Shown piece by piece: positions 16,418 to 25,334 of a stretch of DNA of 33,368 nucleotides. This stretch comes from an uncultured Ignavibacteriota bacterium. GTDB lineage: Bacteria > Bacteroidota > Ignavibacteria > Palsa-1295. Within the stretch, counting starts at the first letter, position 1. Every line of letters starts with the position of its first letter. The stretch is taken from assembly GCA_903900335.1 (NCBI GenBank), contig CAIUMP010000036.1:1-33368 (forward strand), in the 5' to 3' direction. The notes under the pieces are model-generated. The model did not search any database. It was not told where the DNA came from and saw only the letters and a list, made by a program, of their open reading frames with translations. A program made the translations under genes and the position numbers.

Positions 16418-17547
16418 GCCATCGCCTCTTCCATCGAGTGTCGCTTCTTGTCTAAGTTTTTCGACAGAGCAGCGAAGGCATCTTCGAATTTCTTCACACC
16501 GTCGATCTGCAGTTCCTCTGCTACACGCTCCGTATCGATCCCTAGCTTGCGTAGGTCGTCAATGACCCCGTGCGCCTCCGCTAGGCCTGTAGCGAGGCTC
16601 CTAGAGGCCTCTCCGTGGTCTGAGAAGGCCAGAATGGTCTCATCCGGCACAGTCGAGACGGTCTCCGGTCCGATCAGTGGCTCGATGTAGAGAACATCAC
16701 TATAACTTGGATTCTTCGTGCTAACGCTTGCCCAAAGGCAACGCTGTGGTCTGGCACCATCCTTGGCCAGATCCGCGAACGGGTCGCCGTGGAAAATCTC
16801 CAAATAACGCTCGTACGCCAACTTCGCATTCGCGACCGCTGCCTTCCCATAAAGCGCTCTCAGCCCTGCGGCATCTCCCGGGTTGGCTGCCAACTTCGCA
16901 TCCAACTCCTTATCAACATTCGTATCGACCCGAGACAGGAAGAAACTTGCCACGCTCGCGATCTTGGTAATATCCTCGCCCCGACCCAGCCGCTCCCGCA
17001 GAGCTTGCAGGTAGGCATGGGCCACTTCCGTGTAATTCCCGATGCCGAAGAGCAGCGTGATATTCACATTAATCCCCTCCGACAAACACTGCTTCACAGC
17101 CGGAATACACTCCGGCGTACCCGGAATCTTGATCATCACATTCGGGCGGTCAATCGTCGCCCACAACCGCCGCGCAGCCTCCACCGTAGCCTCGGTCTCC
17201 TTTGCCAGCCGAGGATCCACCTCGATCGACACATAGCCATCCACACCATCGGTCCTGTCATACACCTCCCGCATTACATCCGCAGCAGCACGGACATCAT
17301 CCGTCGTCAGCCGCTCGTAGATCTCATCCGTGGTCAGACCTTGGCGGATAGCAGCCTGAATGTCAGCGTCATACTCCTTGCCAGTCGAGATGGACTTCTC
17401 GAAAATCGACGGATTCGACGTAATTCCACGCAATCCCAGCTCTTTGATCATACTCTGGAGCTTCCCGCCCGCGATAAACCCTCGGCTCAGGTTATCATAC
17501 CACAAGCTCTGACCGTACTGCTCTACCTCTAACCAACGATTTGCCAT
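16414..17547 (-). CDS. tal: Transaldolase
   Basis: This 377-residue transaldolase of the pentose phosphate pathway transfers a dihydroxyacetone unit from sedoheptulose-7-phosphate to glyceraldehyde-3-phosphate. The Schiff-base lysine is Lys140 in 'NVMIKIPGT'. 'GITSNPSIFEKSI' near residue 41, 'INVNITLLFG' and 'ASFFLSRVDT' are the other standard blocks. The length and motifs fit the longer TalB-like/Tal-Pgi type. It is the first gene of a two-gene unit with pgi (ATGA overlap), so the two proteins are probably made in a fixed ratio. A terminator 78 bp upstream separates it from the outer-membrane gene group. Confidence 0.95.
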   Translation of the reverse strand: MANRWLEVEQYGQSLWYDNLSRGFIAGGKLQSMIKELGLRGITSNPSIFEKSISTGKEYDADIQAAIRQGLTTDEIYERLTTDDVRAAADVMREVYDRTDGVDGYVSIEVDPRLAKETEATVEAARRLWATIDRPNVMIKIPGTPECIPAVKQCLSEGINVNITLLFGIGNYTEVAHAYLQALRERLGRGEDITKIASVASFFLSRVDTNVDKELDAKLAANPGDAAGLRALYGKAAVANAKLAYERYLEIFHGDPFADLAKDGARPQRCLWASVSTKNPSYSDVLYIEPLIGPETVSTVPDETILAFSDHGEASRSLATGLAEAHGVIDDLRKLGIDTERVAEELQIDGVKKFEDAFAALSKNLDKKRHSMEEAMA

Positions 17548-17606
17548 TCTTCTGACTCAAAATATGTTTGAAAGTATCACACCCACACCCGGTAAACTCT
17601 GAACGA

Positions 17607-17654
17607 TAGAAAAGCAAAAAGCAAGCCCTCGGAATCCCTTTGGATGACGAGGGC
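17607..17654 (-). terminator. Intrinsic terminator upstream of tal
   Basis: On the minus strand the stem GCCCTCG (17654-17648) and CGAGGGC (17631-17625), with a loop of about 16 nt, is followed by TTGCTTTTTGCTTTT. It would stop transcripts coming from the outer-membrane protein genes before they reach tal. The 548-bp gap 17548-18095 otherwise holds the family D repeat and a T9SS-tail remnant. No complete gene is seen there. Confidence 0.65.
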
Positions 17655-17864
17655 GTAAAAATTCAGGGCTAATTTTTGTTGCCACACGGAAAACACGGAC
17701 ACATTTGTTGTGTGATGTAAATTCGCGATTCATGAACTTCTCATATAAATCAACAACTTACAGCTTTTTGTCTATAGGACAGAAAGCGCTTTCCATAAAT
17801 TTTTTGCGGTTCCCGAACCGACCAGGAATTCGGTAGAAAGCGCAGAATTTCTCCCCGCCTCCCC

Positions 17865-17922
17865 GTGTAGCACAGACTTTAGTCTGTGACCCCCTATGCG
17901 CAGACTGAAGTCCGCGCTACAC
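17865..17922. repeat. Palindromic repeat family D
   Basis: This 58-bp element begins GTGTAGC and ends GCTACAC. It contains two internal foldbacks, CACAGACTTTAGTCTGTG (17871-17888) and a related GCGCAGACTGAAGTCCGCGC. It occurs once in the window and sits at the end of the T9SS-tail remnant. Confidence 0.75.
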
Positions 17923-17932
17923 GTCACTACCA

Positions 17933-18025
17933 TCATCTCCCCACCACAACCCGCCGAGTCTCCACAAAACCACCCGGACTCACCCGCAGATAATACACTC
18001 CCTCTGGCAACGGGAGGTCGTACGG
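17933..18025 (-). pseudogene. Orphan C-terminal T9SS sorting-domain remnant
   Basis: The minus strand encodes about 30 residues ending in a stop, 'PYDLPLPEGVYYLRVSPGG' followed by 'FVETRRVVVGR'. This has the shape of the last strands of a type A T9SS sorting domain ('L..G.Y.lrv..gg....rrvvv'). An in-frame stop precedes it directly and no upstream coding region joins to it. It lies just downstream of the outer-membrane protein gene ending at 18096, which has its own stop. I infer a leftover from a deleted secreted-protein gene. The match is short, so moderate caution applies. Confidence 0.5.
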
Positions 18026-18095
18026 TCATCGACTTCTGGGGCGGGTAGCATACCCACTATCGAGCTTGACCAACAAATGAACGCCCACCCCTGCC

Positions 18096-18917
18096 TCACT
18101 CGCCAATGAAATAGCGTAGTGAAACCCCCGCGAACAGAACCCTCGTATTCCAATTGCTATAGTGGTCAACGATTGTCAATGGCTCGTCGAAACCGGCGGA
18201 GAGCTCAGCGTTAAGCGATTTCGAAAAGGGAATGTCACACGTCAAGGCACAGCGGACTCCCAGAACAAGAGAATTCGCCTCGGGCGCATTCACCGTGAGC
18301 GTGTCATTCGTCACGGCCCGGGGATTTGACACATCCCCACTGGATTGAACAGTAGTGATTGTCTTCAGGAGGGTTGGATGAGGCAGGTAGGAAATTTCAG
18401 GCCCTACCATAAGTCCCAGACCAACCGGCCTTTCCCCCGCCCAGAAGTTGTACTTGATGAAGGCGTCCAGAGACCAGTAATGCAATTTAGCCAACTGACT
18501 GGCTTCTACGGAGCTGTCATACACCACGCCGTTCTTCACGCTCTTGGCGGAAGGATTGCCACAGTTCCATTGGCTGAAGTACGCGGATCGAGAATCGTAC
18601 ACTACGTGCGCAACGAGTGAATAGTGATTGCGAGTGTTTGAATCGAGGAAATATTCCATCGCAATACCACCCCAGCCGTCTGTCCCAGAGCCACCCGTAA
18701 CACCTGCACACGTCTTTCCCGGCCAAAGCAGGACGGGATCAAGTCCGTACAGAACAATATTTCCTCCCCCAACAACCCCCAGCCAAAACCCCCGACGACT
18801 CGCCGTCGTATCATCACCGACCGTTTGCGAGGCAGCAGTGCCGCTCAGGAGAATAATGGCAAGAACTGAGAGTGTAGCAGTTCGACACTTCGTAGCTATG
18901 AGCATGAAGACAATCAT
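18096..18917 (-). CDS. Outer-membrane beta-barrel-like protein, paralogue 1
   Basis: This exported protein of 273 residues has an N-terminal signal peptide (hydrophobic 'TLSVLAIILLSGTAASQ'). Its mature part has alternating hydrophobic strands and the C-terminal end 'VLFAGVSLRYFIGE', typical of outer-membrane beta-barrels. Shared blocks with its two neighbours are 'RRGFWLGVVGGGN', 'VYDSRSAYF', 'SVKNGVVYDSS', 'HYWSLDAFIKYNF', 'GLMVGPEISYLPHPTLLKT', 'DIPFSKSLNAEL' and 'YSNWNTRVLFAG'. The start could also be the Met five codons in. Function is unknown; it may be a small porin-like or structural barrel. It lies six bases after paralogue 2 and is likely cotranscribed with it. Confidence 0.75.
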   Translation of the reverse strand: MIVFMLIATKCRTATLSVLAIILLSGTAASQTVGDDTTASRRGFWLGVVGGGNIVLYGLDPVLLWPGKTCAGVTGGSGTDGWGGIAMEYFLDSNTRNHYSLVAHVVYDSRSAYFSQWNCGNPSAKSVKNGVVYDSSVEASQLAKLHYWSLDAFIKYNFWAGERPVGLGLMVGPEISYLPHPTLLKTITTVQSSGDVSNPRAVTNDTLTVNAPEANSLVLGVRCALTCDIPFSKSLNAELSAGFDEPLTIVDHYSNWNTRVLFAGVSLRYFIGE

Positions 18918-18923
18918 TGATGG

Positions 18924-19715
18924 CTAATTATCGACGAAGTACCGGAGCGACAGCCCCGTGAAGACGGCACTCGTTGACCAATTGCTATAACGATCCACTT
19001 TCGTCAGCGGCAAATCATAGCCCAGCAGGAGCTCTGCATTGATCACCCTGGAGAACGGCACATCGCACGTCAGAGCACCGCGAATCGCGAGCCGGATCGC
19101 GTTCACTTCTGGTGCGGGTGCCGTAATCTCGTCATAAAGGACTTCCATAGGGCTTGCCGCATTGCCGCTTGAGTGATAGGTGGTAAACGTCTTTAACAGA
19201 GTCGGTTGCGGCTGGTAGCCAATAGAAGGACCGAGTTGAAGTCCAAAACCCAATGGGGCCTCGGAAGCCATAAAGTTATGTTTGAAGGACAGATTGACCG
19301 ACCAATAATGAAGATTAGCTGTTTGCGATGCATAGGTGGTGCTGTCGAATGATACCCCATTCTTCACACTCTCCAGCCCTGGGATGTAACAATCAGTGGT
19401 TCTGAATTCAGCAGATCGAGAATCGTACGATGCCTGAACCGTGAGGACATTCTGGTTGTGACGTCCAAGCGGATATTCCATCGCCAAACCGATGAAGCCG
19501 TCTCTGCCCGATCCATCGTAAGCATTGACGCACGTCTTGCTTGCCATGATCGGGTATTTGTCGGAGGCATAACTAACGAAATTACCTCCGCCAACAACTC
19601 CGATCCAAAATCCCCGACGACTCACCGCCGTCTCCTCACCAACCGTTTGCGATGCAGCCGTGCCGCTCAGGAGAACGAGCGCAAGAGTAACGAGAGTAAG
19701 TGTGAGCGTATTCAT
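18924..19715 (-). CDS. Outer-membrane beta-barrel-like protein, paralogue 2
   Basis: This exported protein of 263 residues has signal peptide 'MNTLTLTLVTLALVLLSGTAASQ' and a barrel-like mature part ending 'AVFTGLSLRYFVDN'. It is the closest relative of paralogue 1: 'LLSGTAASQTVG' is identical, and 'SRRGFWIGVVGGGNFVSYASD', 'YDSRSAEF', 'YWSVNLSFKHNF' and 'GLQLGPSIGYQPQPTLLKT' correspond block by block. The short spacing and close similarity point to a recent tandem duplication. Two Cys residues in the 'KTCVNA' and 'TDCYIPG' segments also occur at matching places in paralogue 1 and may form a disulphide. No specific function is recognised. Confidence 0.75.
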   Translation of the reverse strand: MNTLTLTLVTLALVLLSGTAASQTVGEETAVSRRGFWIGVVGGGNFVSYASDKYPIMASKTCVNAYDGSGRDGFIGLAMEYPLGRHNQNVLTVQASYDSRSAEFRTTDCYIPGLESVKNGVSFDSTTYASQTANLHYWSVNLSFKHNFMASEAPLGFGLQLGPSIGYQPQPTLLKTFTTYHSSGNAASPMEVLYDEITAPAPEVNAIRLAIRGALTCDVPFSRVINAELLLGYDLPLTKVDRYSNWSTSAVFTGLSLRYFVDN

Positions 19716-19811
19716 GGTGTTCGTTCAATCATTTATCACTCATACAACATGTAGCAAGTAGTGAGACTATAGAGAGCCATGGAGCCGCTCAACAAGCCCC
19801 TATCAAATCCA

Positions 19812-19847
19812 AAAGCCCTCGCGATCATTACTGACCGCGAGGGCTTT
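19812..19847 (-). terminator. Intrinsic terminator after outer-membrane paralogue 3
   Basis: A 12-bp perfect stem AAAGCCCTCGCG / CGCGAGGGCTTT has a 12-nt loop. On the minus strand it is followed by TTGGATTTG, and the stem itself ends in a T run. It lies 48 bp after the stop of the paralogue 3 gene, in the 180-bp gap before paralogue 2. The rest of the gap (19716-19811) is probably the promoter of paralogues 2 and 1. Confidence 0.75.
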
Positions 19848-19895
19848 CAAAAAACTGCAAACCGAACGTACGGCCTGGGCAGCTACATCATACCG

Positions 19896-20696
19896 TTATC
19901 CACGGATGAAGTAGCGGAAGGCAATACCGGCGAAGACCGCAGAGGCCTTCCAGTTGTAATCGGTATTGACTTTGGTGATCGGGAAATCATATCCAACGAT
20001 CGGCGTGGCGATCCACTCCTGCGTGAACGGCACATCGTAGGTAGCCGCCGCACGAAGCGCAAGGCGAATACCGGAAGCGTTCGGAGCAGCCGAAGTGGCG
20101 GTTACTGTCGCAGTTGCCATCGGGCTGGCAGCGTTACCGCTGGAAGCTGTCACGGTGACCGTCTTGTTCAGATTTGCCGTCATCTTGATACCGACCGAAG
20201 GTCCGATCTGGATACCAGGGCCGATCGGGCTCGGACCAGGTGTAAAATTGTACTTGTAATGCAGATTGATCAGCAAGTAGCTGAGATTTGCATCGAGTGC
20301 GGTTGTGACAGAGCCATCATACTCGACACCATTCTTTTTGGTGGGAGTTGCCGGGCTCGAACCGTTCTGCGAAGTGAACTTCGAAGACTTCGAATCATAG
20401 ATCGCTTCGAAGACGATGAAGTTCTGAAGCTCGTTAGCATTGCCAAGTGGGTACTCTAGCGTGAGTCCACCCCAGGGTGCAATGTCCGAACCGTTCTGTG
20501 CTGTAAAGCATGTCTTCTCCGAGTTGAGGATCGGGAAGGCGTCTGTATTGTAGGCTACGAGGTTGATACCGCCGATGGGTCCCACAAGGAATCCTGTCTG
20601 GACGGTCGGCACGAGAACGCTCGTCTGAGCGGAGGCCTGAGTCGTAGCAAGCCCTAAAGCAGCAAGGGCCAAAAGTGCCAGGAGACGATTACGCAT
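19896..20696 (-). CDS. Outer-membrane beta-barrel-like protein, paralogue 3
   Basis: This exported protein of 266 residues has signal peptide 'MRNRLLALLALAALGLATTQASAQ' and a mature barrel-like domain ending 'ASAVFAGIAFRYFIRG'. It shares the plan of paralogues 1 and 2: 'FLVGPIGGINLVAYNTDAFP', 'KTCFTAQNGSD', 'WGGLTLEYPLGN', 'IYDSKSSKF', 'KKNGVEYDGS', 'INLHYKYNF', 'PGIQIGPSVGIKMTANLNKT' and 'DVPFTQEWIATPIVGYDFPITKV'. It is more diverged than the other two are from each other, and its own terminator separates it from them. Function is unknown. Confidence 0.78.
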   Translation of the reverse strand: MRNRLLALLALAALGLATTQASAQTSVLVPTVQTGFLVGPIGGINLVAYNTDAFPILNSEKTCFTAQNGSDIAPWGGLTLEYPLGNANELQNFIVFEAIYDSKSSKFTSQNGSSPATPTKKNGVEYDGSVTTALDANLSYLLINLHYKYNFTPGPSPIGPGIQIGPSVGIKMTANLNKTVTVTASSGNAASPMATATVTATSAAPNASGIRLALRAAATYDVPFTQEWIATPIVGYDFPITKVNTDYNWKASAVFAGIAFRYFIRG

Positions 20697-20861
20697 AAAA
20701 TCGAAGAATTAGAAAGTTTGAAAACTTAGAGTGAGCAACTGCACGCAGGGCCGAGGCATGAGATGAGACACGTTAAGCCGGGGCCCGCAGGGAGCTTCGA
20801 ACGGTGTTGAAACATGACATACTATGTCTTTAGGTTCCACCCTCGCTCGTTGCCGGTAGAA

Positions 20862-20895
20862 TTCCCCTCTTCAGCACACAAGCCAAAGAGGGGAA
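20862..20895 (-). terminator. Hairpin after the large T9SS surface-protein gene
   Basis: A perfect 10-bp inverted repeat (TTCCCCTCTT / AAGAGGGGAA, loop about 14 nt) lies 15 bp past the stop of the 1474-residue protein gene. It has no clear U-tract, so it may be a weak or Rho-assisted terminator or a 3'-end stabilising structure. Confidence 0.5.
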
Positions 20896-20909
20896 ATCCA
20901 CGCGATCAG

Positions 20910-23900
20910 TTACTTCTGGATCACGAACTGCTTCGAGATGGTGTGGTGGCCATCGGTCAAGCGATAGGTGTAGTTGCCGCTTGGCAGCTTGGACACATCG
21001 CTTGTGATCTGCCAGGAACCAGCCTCGTGGCGTACGTTATCGAGCGGACGCATCACTTCGTTACCGAGTTCGTCGGTGAACGTCATTGTCAGCACTGTCT
21101 CACCACGGTTTGCATAGGCAATCGTGATGTGACCACCGGTTGCTGGATTCGGTACCGCTGGCTTCGAGAAGAGGAAGTTGCTGTTCCCATTCATGAAGTC
21201 CATCAGGATCTGGTTACCGCAGCGATAGATGATGCTGAAGTTACCACCAACCACCTGGGTTCCGACGCACGGACCAACTGCGTTACCGGTGGAGGTCAGC
21301 TGCATTGAAGCAAGCGTGACGTCGGTGTTCGCATTCTGATTCGCGAGTGTTACGCGGAAGTTCAGCGATCCGAGTGTCGGCATCGTGACGTCGAGAACCT
21401 TCGAGCCCTTGAGCACAAGGTATAGAGTATCAACATACGCGATACCCGGAGCTGGGTTCTTACGACGGACGTCGTTAGCAACCACCGTCTTGCTCGCATC
21501 GATCGTCCAGCCATTCTGGCCAACGAACGCGTTTGCAATGCCACCCATGATGTCGAGGAGATCCGTGTTGAACAGATAGGTCAACTGGACACCATCAACA
21601 TTGAGGGTCGGAAGCTGCGCACCGAGACCGGTCACAACCGTGCTCACTGGCATGGAGACCAGCGCAGTGTTGCTTGCCGCAGCCTGGTTACCATTCTGGA
21701 TGTTGGCCGAGGTCGCGAAGTTCGACGACGCTGCAACCATCACACCCTGAGCGATACCCTGGATCTGCTGGGTCATATCCGTATCGGTCATGGAAGGAGC
21801 GAGACGATTCGTCGTCAAGTGAACCTTGACCGAAGCATTGTACGTCTGCGCCGAGGCGATCGAAGGCGCTGCTGTCGATGGATTGAATACAACACCGATC
21901 GGAGCCGCAGAACCTGCTGGGATGACCGTACCGACGTAGTTATTCGAAGCCAATGAGAAGAGCGCTGCATCCGGTCCGACGATCTGTACGCTTGTGATGG
22001 TCTCAGTAAGACCAGCTGGCGTGCTTGGCATCGTGTTCGTTACAGGTACGATTCCATTCTGCTGGCTGCAGGAGAGGATCGGCGTAGCTGCATAACCGGA
22101 GATCGTTGCTCCACCAACGGTGGCGTGAGCGAGGATACCGATCGGGCCCTGTGTACCGCACTCATTCGACTCGATCAGAATCTGTGTGTGCTGAGCTGAA
22201 TCGTAGCTGAAGCTTGGATCGAAATCCACGTTCACCTTGAGTGACTGGCCTGGCTGCAAGGTCACTGGCAGCGGCTGAGATGGCGTCAGCTTGAAAGCCG
22301 CGTCATACTTCGATGCCGGTGTCGGGAATGCAACGGTCGTAACGGTCAGATCCGTATCAGCAGTGTTCTGGATGGAGAAGCTGCTCGTCGCAGGTGCTGT
22401 TCCCTTGTATGGAACTGCTGGGAATTCGATCGCGGCCGGATTCACCGTCGCTTGGCGGAAGATCGTCTGGATCTTCGCACGAACTCTCATGATCTCGCCT
22501 GTCGCGGTCGTCGCCGTGATCGTATCATAGTAGGCCTTCGTGACGCCCGGAACCGGGTGGAAGTCTTCCACGACGATGAGCAATTCGTTCGTCGAAAGAT
22601 GCTCTGGATTCTTCGTGAAATCCGCGATGCTTCCATTCTGTGTGAACACTTCGAAGCCTGACCACATTGGATCGGTAGCAGCCGTGTGCACGATGCTCGT
22701 CACATCGGAGCCAAGTGTGCCCGTCGCGAGAAGCGTGTCCACAATATGAGCAGAGTCACCAGCAGCAACGCATAGCATGACAATTTCCGTATCACGGAAC
22801 AACTGTTGGCCCGCCATTGCGGCATTACCCTTCAACGTAGCGTTACGCACCCCAAGCGGCTTTCCGTCGTCACCAACCGAGGTCGCTCGTGCATGCCACG
22901 GTGCCTTCACCTGACCAACAGCAGTTGGGGTGAAAGTGCACTCGATCGCAAGATCACCTGCGGCAGGTATGGTGAGCGGCATTGACAAAGTTGGGTCAGC
23001 TACGAAATGAGGATCGTCCGTCCAAACGCTATCAATTACAAGCGGCAACAACTTTGACATGTTGACGATGTGCGTACCTGGTGTTCCTGGCTTGGCCGCC
23101 GGATCACTCTTGTGGCTCGCTCCCGCTGTGTTTGTCGGATCGACAATCGGCACGGTACCGAAATCATAATCGGTGATGCGGAAGTCTCCGCCGCCGCCTG
23201 TACCATAAACGATAACCTTCTGCTGCAAGCATGGGTCACCGAAGACAACCGTGTCAAACGATGTCGAGGACTGCTGTGGGATGAAGGAAAGCTTGATGAT
23301 GCGTGTCTCGCCAACTGCGAGCGGCGTCACCACAGCGCTATCGATCATGAATCCAGACTTACCATTGCCATAGCCTGGGTTGAGAAGCTTGAGGTCCGTG
23401 AAGGAAAATTGCTTCTTACCCAAATTGATGATCGTATCATACTGATAGACCGGCGCGCCTCCAAGATTTCCGATACCGAAATCGCGAGCTGGCGGCACAA
23501 TGGCTGCGAACTGCGGCTGGTAGGTGCTCGTGATGATAGACTCGTTTCCAGCAATGTCGAAGATCGCGATCTCGAGAATGGCTTCCTTCGTGCTATCAAG
23601 CACATACATGTCATAGAACGAGGAGTTCTTTCCAACGCCTTCTGCCCAATTCGGGTCGTCCTTGCTGTAGGCCATGTTGTAGATCGTGTCGAGGCGGATG
23701 TAGCCTAACTTGCTCTGGTTCAAACCGGAGTCAGAAAGATCGACATGCGCAGCGAAGCACTCACCGTTCGGGATCACAGCCGGAGGAATGGTATCAGGCG
23801 AGCGGAATGTACCCGTGCCGAATGAACCTGCCCAACCATAGGACTCGTCATAACCGTAACCGTAGATATAGACGCCAACGCCAGAGTCAGAAATGACCTT

Positions 23901-25334
23901 GTGAGCGCCTGCCTTCACACCGGAAACGCGATAGACCGAATACTGAGAATTGACTGGCAAGTGTGTGTAGTTTGCAATGCCCTGGTCATCGAATTTCGTC
24001 GATTTGATGGCATTATTGTCAACAAGAATATTGACGTAGTTCTTGTACGGCGATTGGTTGCCGATACTGACCGGCGTCTGGAAGACGACCGTCTTCGTCC
24101 ACTGCTCGACTGGGTTGATCACGACCTCCGCCGGATCGCCCTGTGCGTTCGCACCATCTGGGTAGGTGGAGGAGTTGATGTACTGCACAAGCAAGAACGG
24201 ATCGTCGCTCGTCCAGCTGCTGGCCTGGTCAATGTCATCACGAAGATACGTGCTGTACTGAGAACCGAGGATACAATAGACCGACTTCGGATAGGTCGGG
24301 TCTTCGCGGTAAATGATCTGGTTTGGCTTGGTACCAATGACCAGGAAGCTGCTCCACTGTTTGCCAGGATTTGCTGGGTAGAACGGAGCGGAAATGTAGG
24401 TCGTAGCCCATGTACGAACAGGCGGGATCATTTCACAGACGTGATCGCAATAGGGATATCCCATCGGGATATTCGGGCACATCGAACCACCAACGATTCC
24501 GACTGGAACGTTCGACTTCACGACCGTACCCGTCATGTCAAAGTTTTCAGCATCGGCTGCTGTGAGCGAAAGGTACTGGATCGCGTCTCCCTTATTGAGG
24601 ATCTCAACGAACGGAATGCCCTTCGGGTGAGCAACGCAGGTCTTACACGCGTGCGGAGCGGACTCAACGCGGATGTCGGTGGACGGAGTGATCGTGCAGA
24701 TCGTGTTGTCCTGGTTGGCAATGATAGCCATTTCCGACGGGAAGTCATAGACGTACGTTCCAAAGCCCTCGAACAAGGCATTGTAGGCAGCTACGACGTT
24801 CTCTGTACCCCAGCCGATAGCCGGAATGATGTACATACCGTCTGACGTGTATGGGTTATGCGACATGAGATAGGCGCAGATATCACCGTCATTCGACCAG
24901 ACGTGGATGGCCTTGTGCTCAAGGATCGCGCTGGTCTTGATCTCCCAACCGAGCGGGATGTTGAACGAAGCCACACTGTAGGGCTGCACGGGCAGCACCT
25001 TTGTGGCCTGGTTCGCCATGTTGACATAAATGTTCGTCTGGTTCGGGGAGGTGACGTACAGGTTGTAGTACTTACCCGACTGATCATCGTAGTTCTTGAT
25101 CATCGTGAACCAGAGATCACGTCCCATCTGGGGCGGCACCATCTTTTTCTTGACGATCGTGTGAACAATACGCGCATTTCCGCCTGCGTGAGCGGACGAG
25201 ATGCCACCCACCAGTACCGCAAGCGCGATAAGAAGAGAATAAACCCACGTGGTGCGGGAGGATGATCCCTCATCCCGACCCGTGACCCTTGTGGCGGTCA
25301 TTCGATTCGTGTAACTATGTTTCATGGTTTCCAT
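20910..25334 (-). CDS. Large T9SS-secreted surface protein (IgGFc-binding-like N-domain, choice-of-anchor D)
   Basis: This secreted protein of 1474 residues has a long basic leader with the hydrophobic core 'VYSLLIALAVLVGGISSAHA' (about 31-50). Met4 (25325) and Met12 are alternative starts. Residues from about 70 to 510 ('GRDLWFTMIKN', 'YVTSPNQTNIYVN', 'SSFLVIGTKPNQI') match the IgGFc-binding-type N-terminal domain found in bacterial surface proteins. The middle and second half contain choice-of-anchor-D/Hydin-like Ig blocks ('VNPAAIEFPAVPYKG', 'SFSIQNTADTDLTVTTV', 'LQPGQSLKVNVDFDPS'). The final 80 residues ('NPATGGHITIAYANRGETVLTMTFTD', 'SKLPSGNYTYRLTDG', 'ISKQFVIQK') form a type A T9SS sorting domain. 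It should be exported through T9SS and attached to or released from the cell surface. A role in adhesion or the surface layer is inference. Confidence 0.88.
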   Translation of the reverse strand: METMKHSYTNRMTATRVTGRDEGSSSRTTWVYSLLIALAVLVGGISSAHAGGNARIVHTIVKKKMVPPQMGRDLWFTMIKNYDDQSGKYYNLYVTSPNQTNIYVNMANQATKVLPVQPYSVASFNIPLGWEIKTSAILEHKAIHVWSNDGDICAYLMSHNPYTSDGMYIIPAIGWGTENVVAAYNALFEGFGTYVYDFPSEMAIIANQDNTICTITPSTDIRVESAPHACKTCVAHPKGIPFVEILNKGDAIQYLSLTAADAENFDMTGTVVKSNVPVGIVGGSMCPNIPMGYPYCDHVCEMIPPVRTWATTYISAPFYPANPGKQWSSFLVIGTKPNQIIYREDPTYPKSVYCILGSQYSTYLRDDIDQASSWTSDDPFLLVQYINSSTYPDGANAQGDPAEVVINPVEQWTKTVVFQTPVSIGNQSPYKNYVNILVDNNAIKSTKFDDQGIANYTHLPVNSQYSVYRVSGVKAGAHKVISDSGVGVYIYGYGYDESYGWAGSFGTGTFRSPDTIPPAVIPNGECFAAHVDLSDSGLNQSKLGYIRLDTIYNMAYSKDDPNWAEGVGKNSSFYDMYVLDSTKEAILEIAIFDIAGNESIITSTYQPQFAAIVPPARDFGIGNLGGAPVYQYDTIINLGKKQFSFTDLKLLNPGYGNGKSGFMIDSAVVTPLAVGETRIIKLSFIPQQSSTSFDTVVFGDPCLQQKVIVYGTGGGGDFRITDYDFGTVPIVDPTNTAGASHKSDPAAKPGTPGTHIVNMSKLLPLVIDSVWTDDPHFVADPTLSMPLTIPAAGDLAIECTFTPTAVGQVKAPWHARATSVGDDGKPLGVRNATLKGNAAMAGQQLFRDTEIVMLCVAAGDSAHIVDTLLATGTLGSDVTSIVHTAATDPMWSGFEVFTQNGSIADFTKNPEHLSTNELLIVVEDFHPVPGVTKAYYDTITATTATGEIMRVRAKIQTIFRQATVNPAAIEFPAVPYKGTAPATSSFSIQNTADTDLTVTTVAFPTPASKYDAAFKLTPSQPLPVTLQPGQSLKVNVDFDPSFSYDSAQHTQILIESNECGTQGPIGILAHATVGGATISGYAATPILSCSQQNGIVPVTNTMPSTPAGLTETITSVQIVGPDAALFSLASNNYVGTVIPAGSAAPIGVVFNPSTAAPSIASAQTYNASVKVHLTTNRLAPSMTDTDMTQQIQGIAQGVMVAASSNFATSANIQNGNQAAASNTALVSMPVSTVVTGLGAQLPTLNVDGVQLTYLFNTDLLDIMGGIANAFVGQNGWTIDASKTVVANDVRRKNPAPGIAYVDTLYLVLKGSKVLDVTMPTLGSLNFRVTLANQNANTDVTLASMQLTSTGNAVGPCVGTQVVGGNFSIIYRCGNQILMDFMNGNSNFLFSKPAVPNPATGGHITIAYANRGETVLTMTFTDELGNEVMRPLDNVRHEAGSWQITSDVSKLPSGNYTYRLTDGHHTISKQFVIQK

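Noticed and set aside
19779-20459. 226-codon open frame on the + strand
   Set aside because: It covers the terminator hairpin and most of paralogue 3 in antisense. It has no domain.
23901-24845. 314-codon open frame on the + strand
   Set aside because: It is antisense to the 1474-residue surface protein, where the minus frame is continuous and has family features. The + frame is Arg/Val/Asp-rich, as expected for an antisense shadow.
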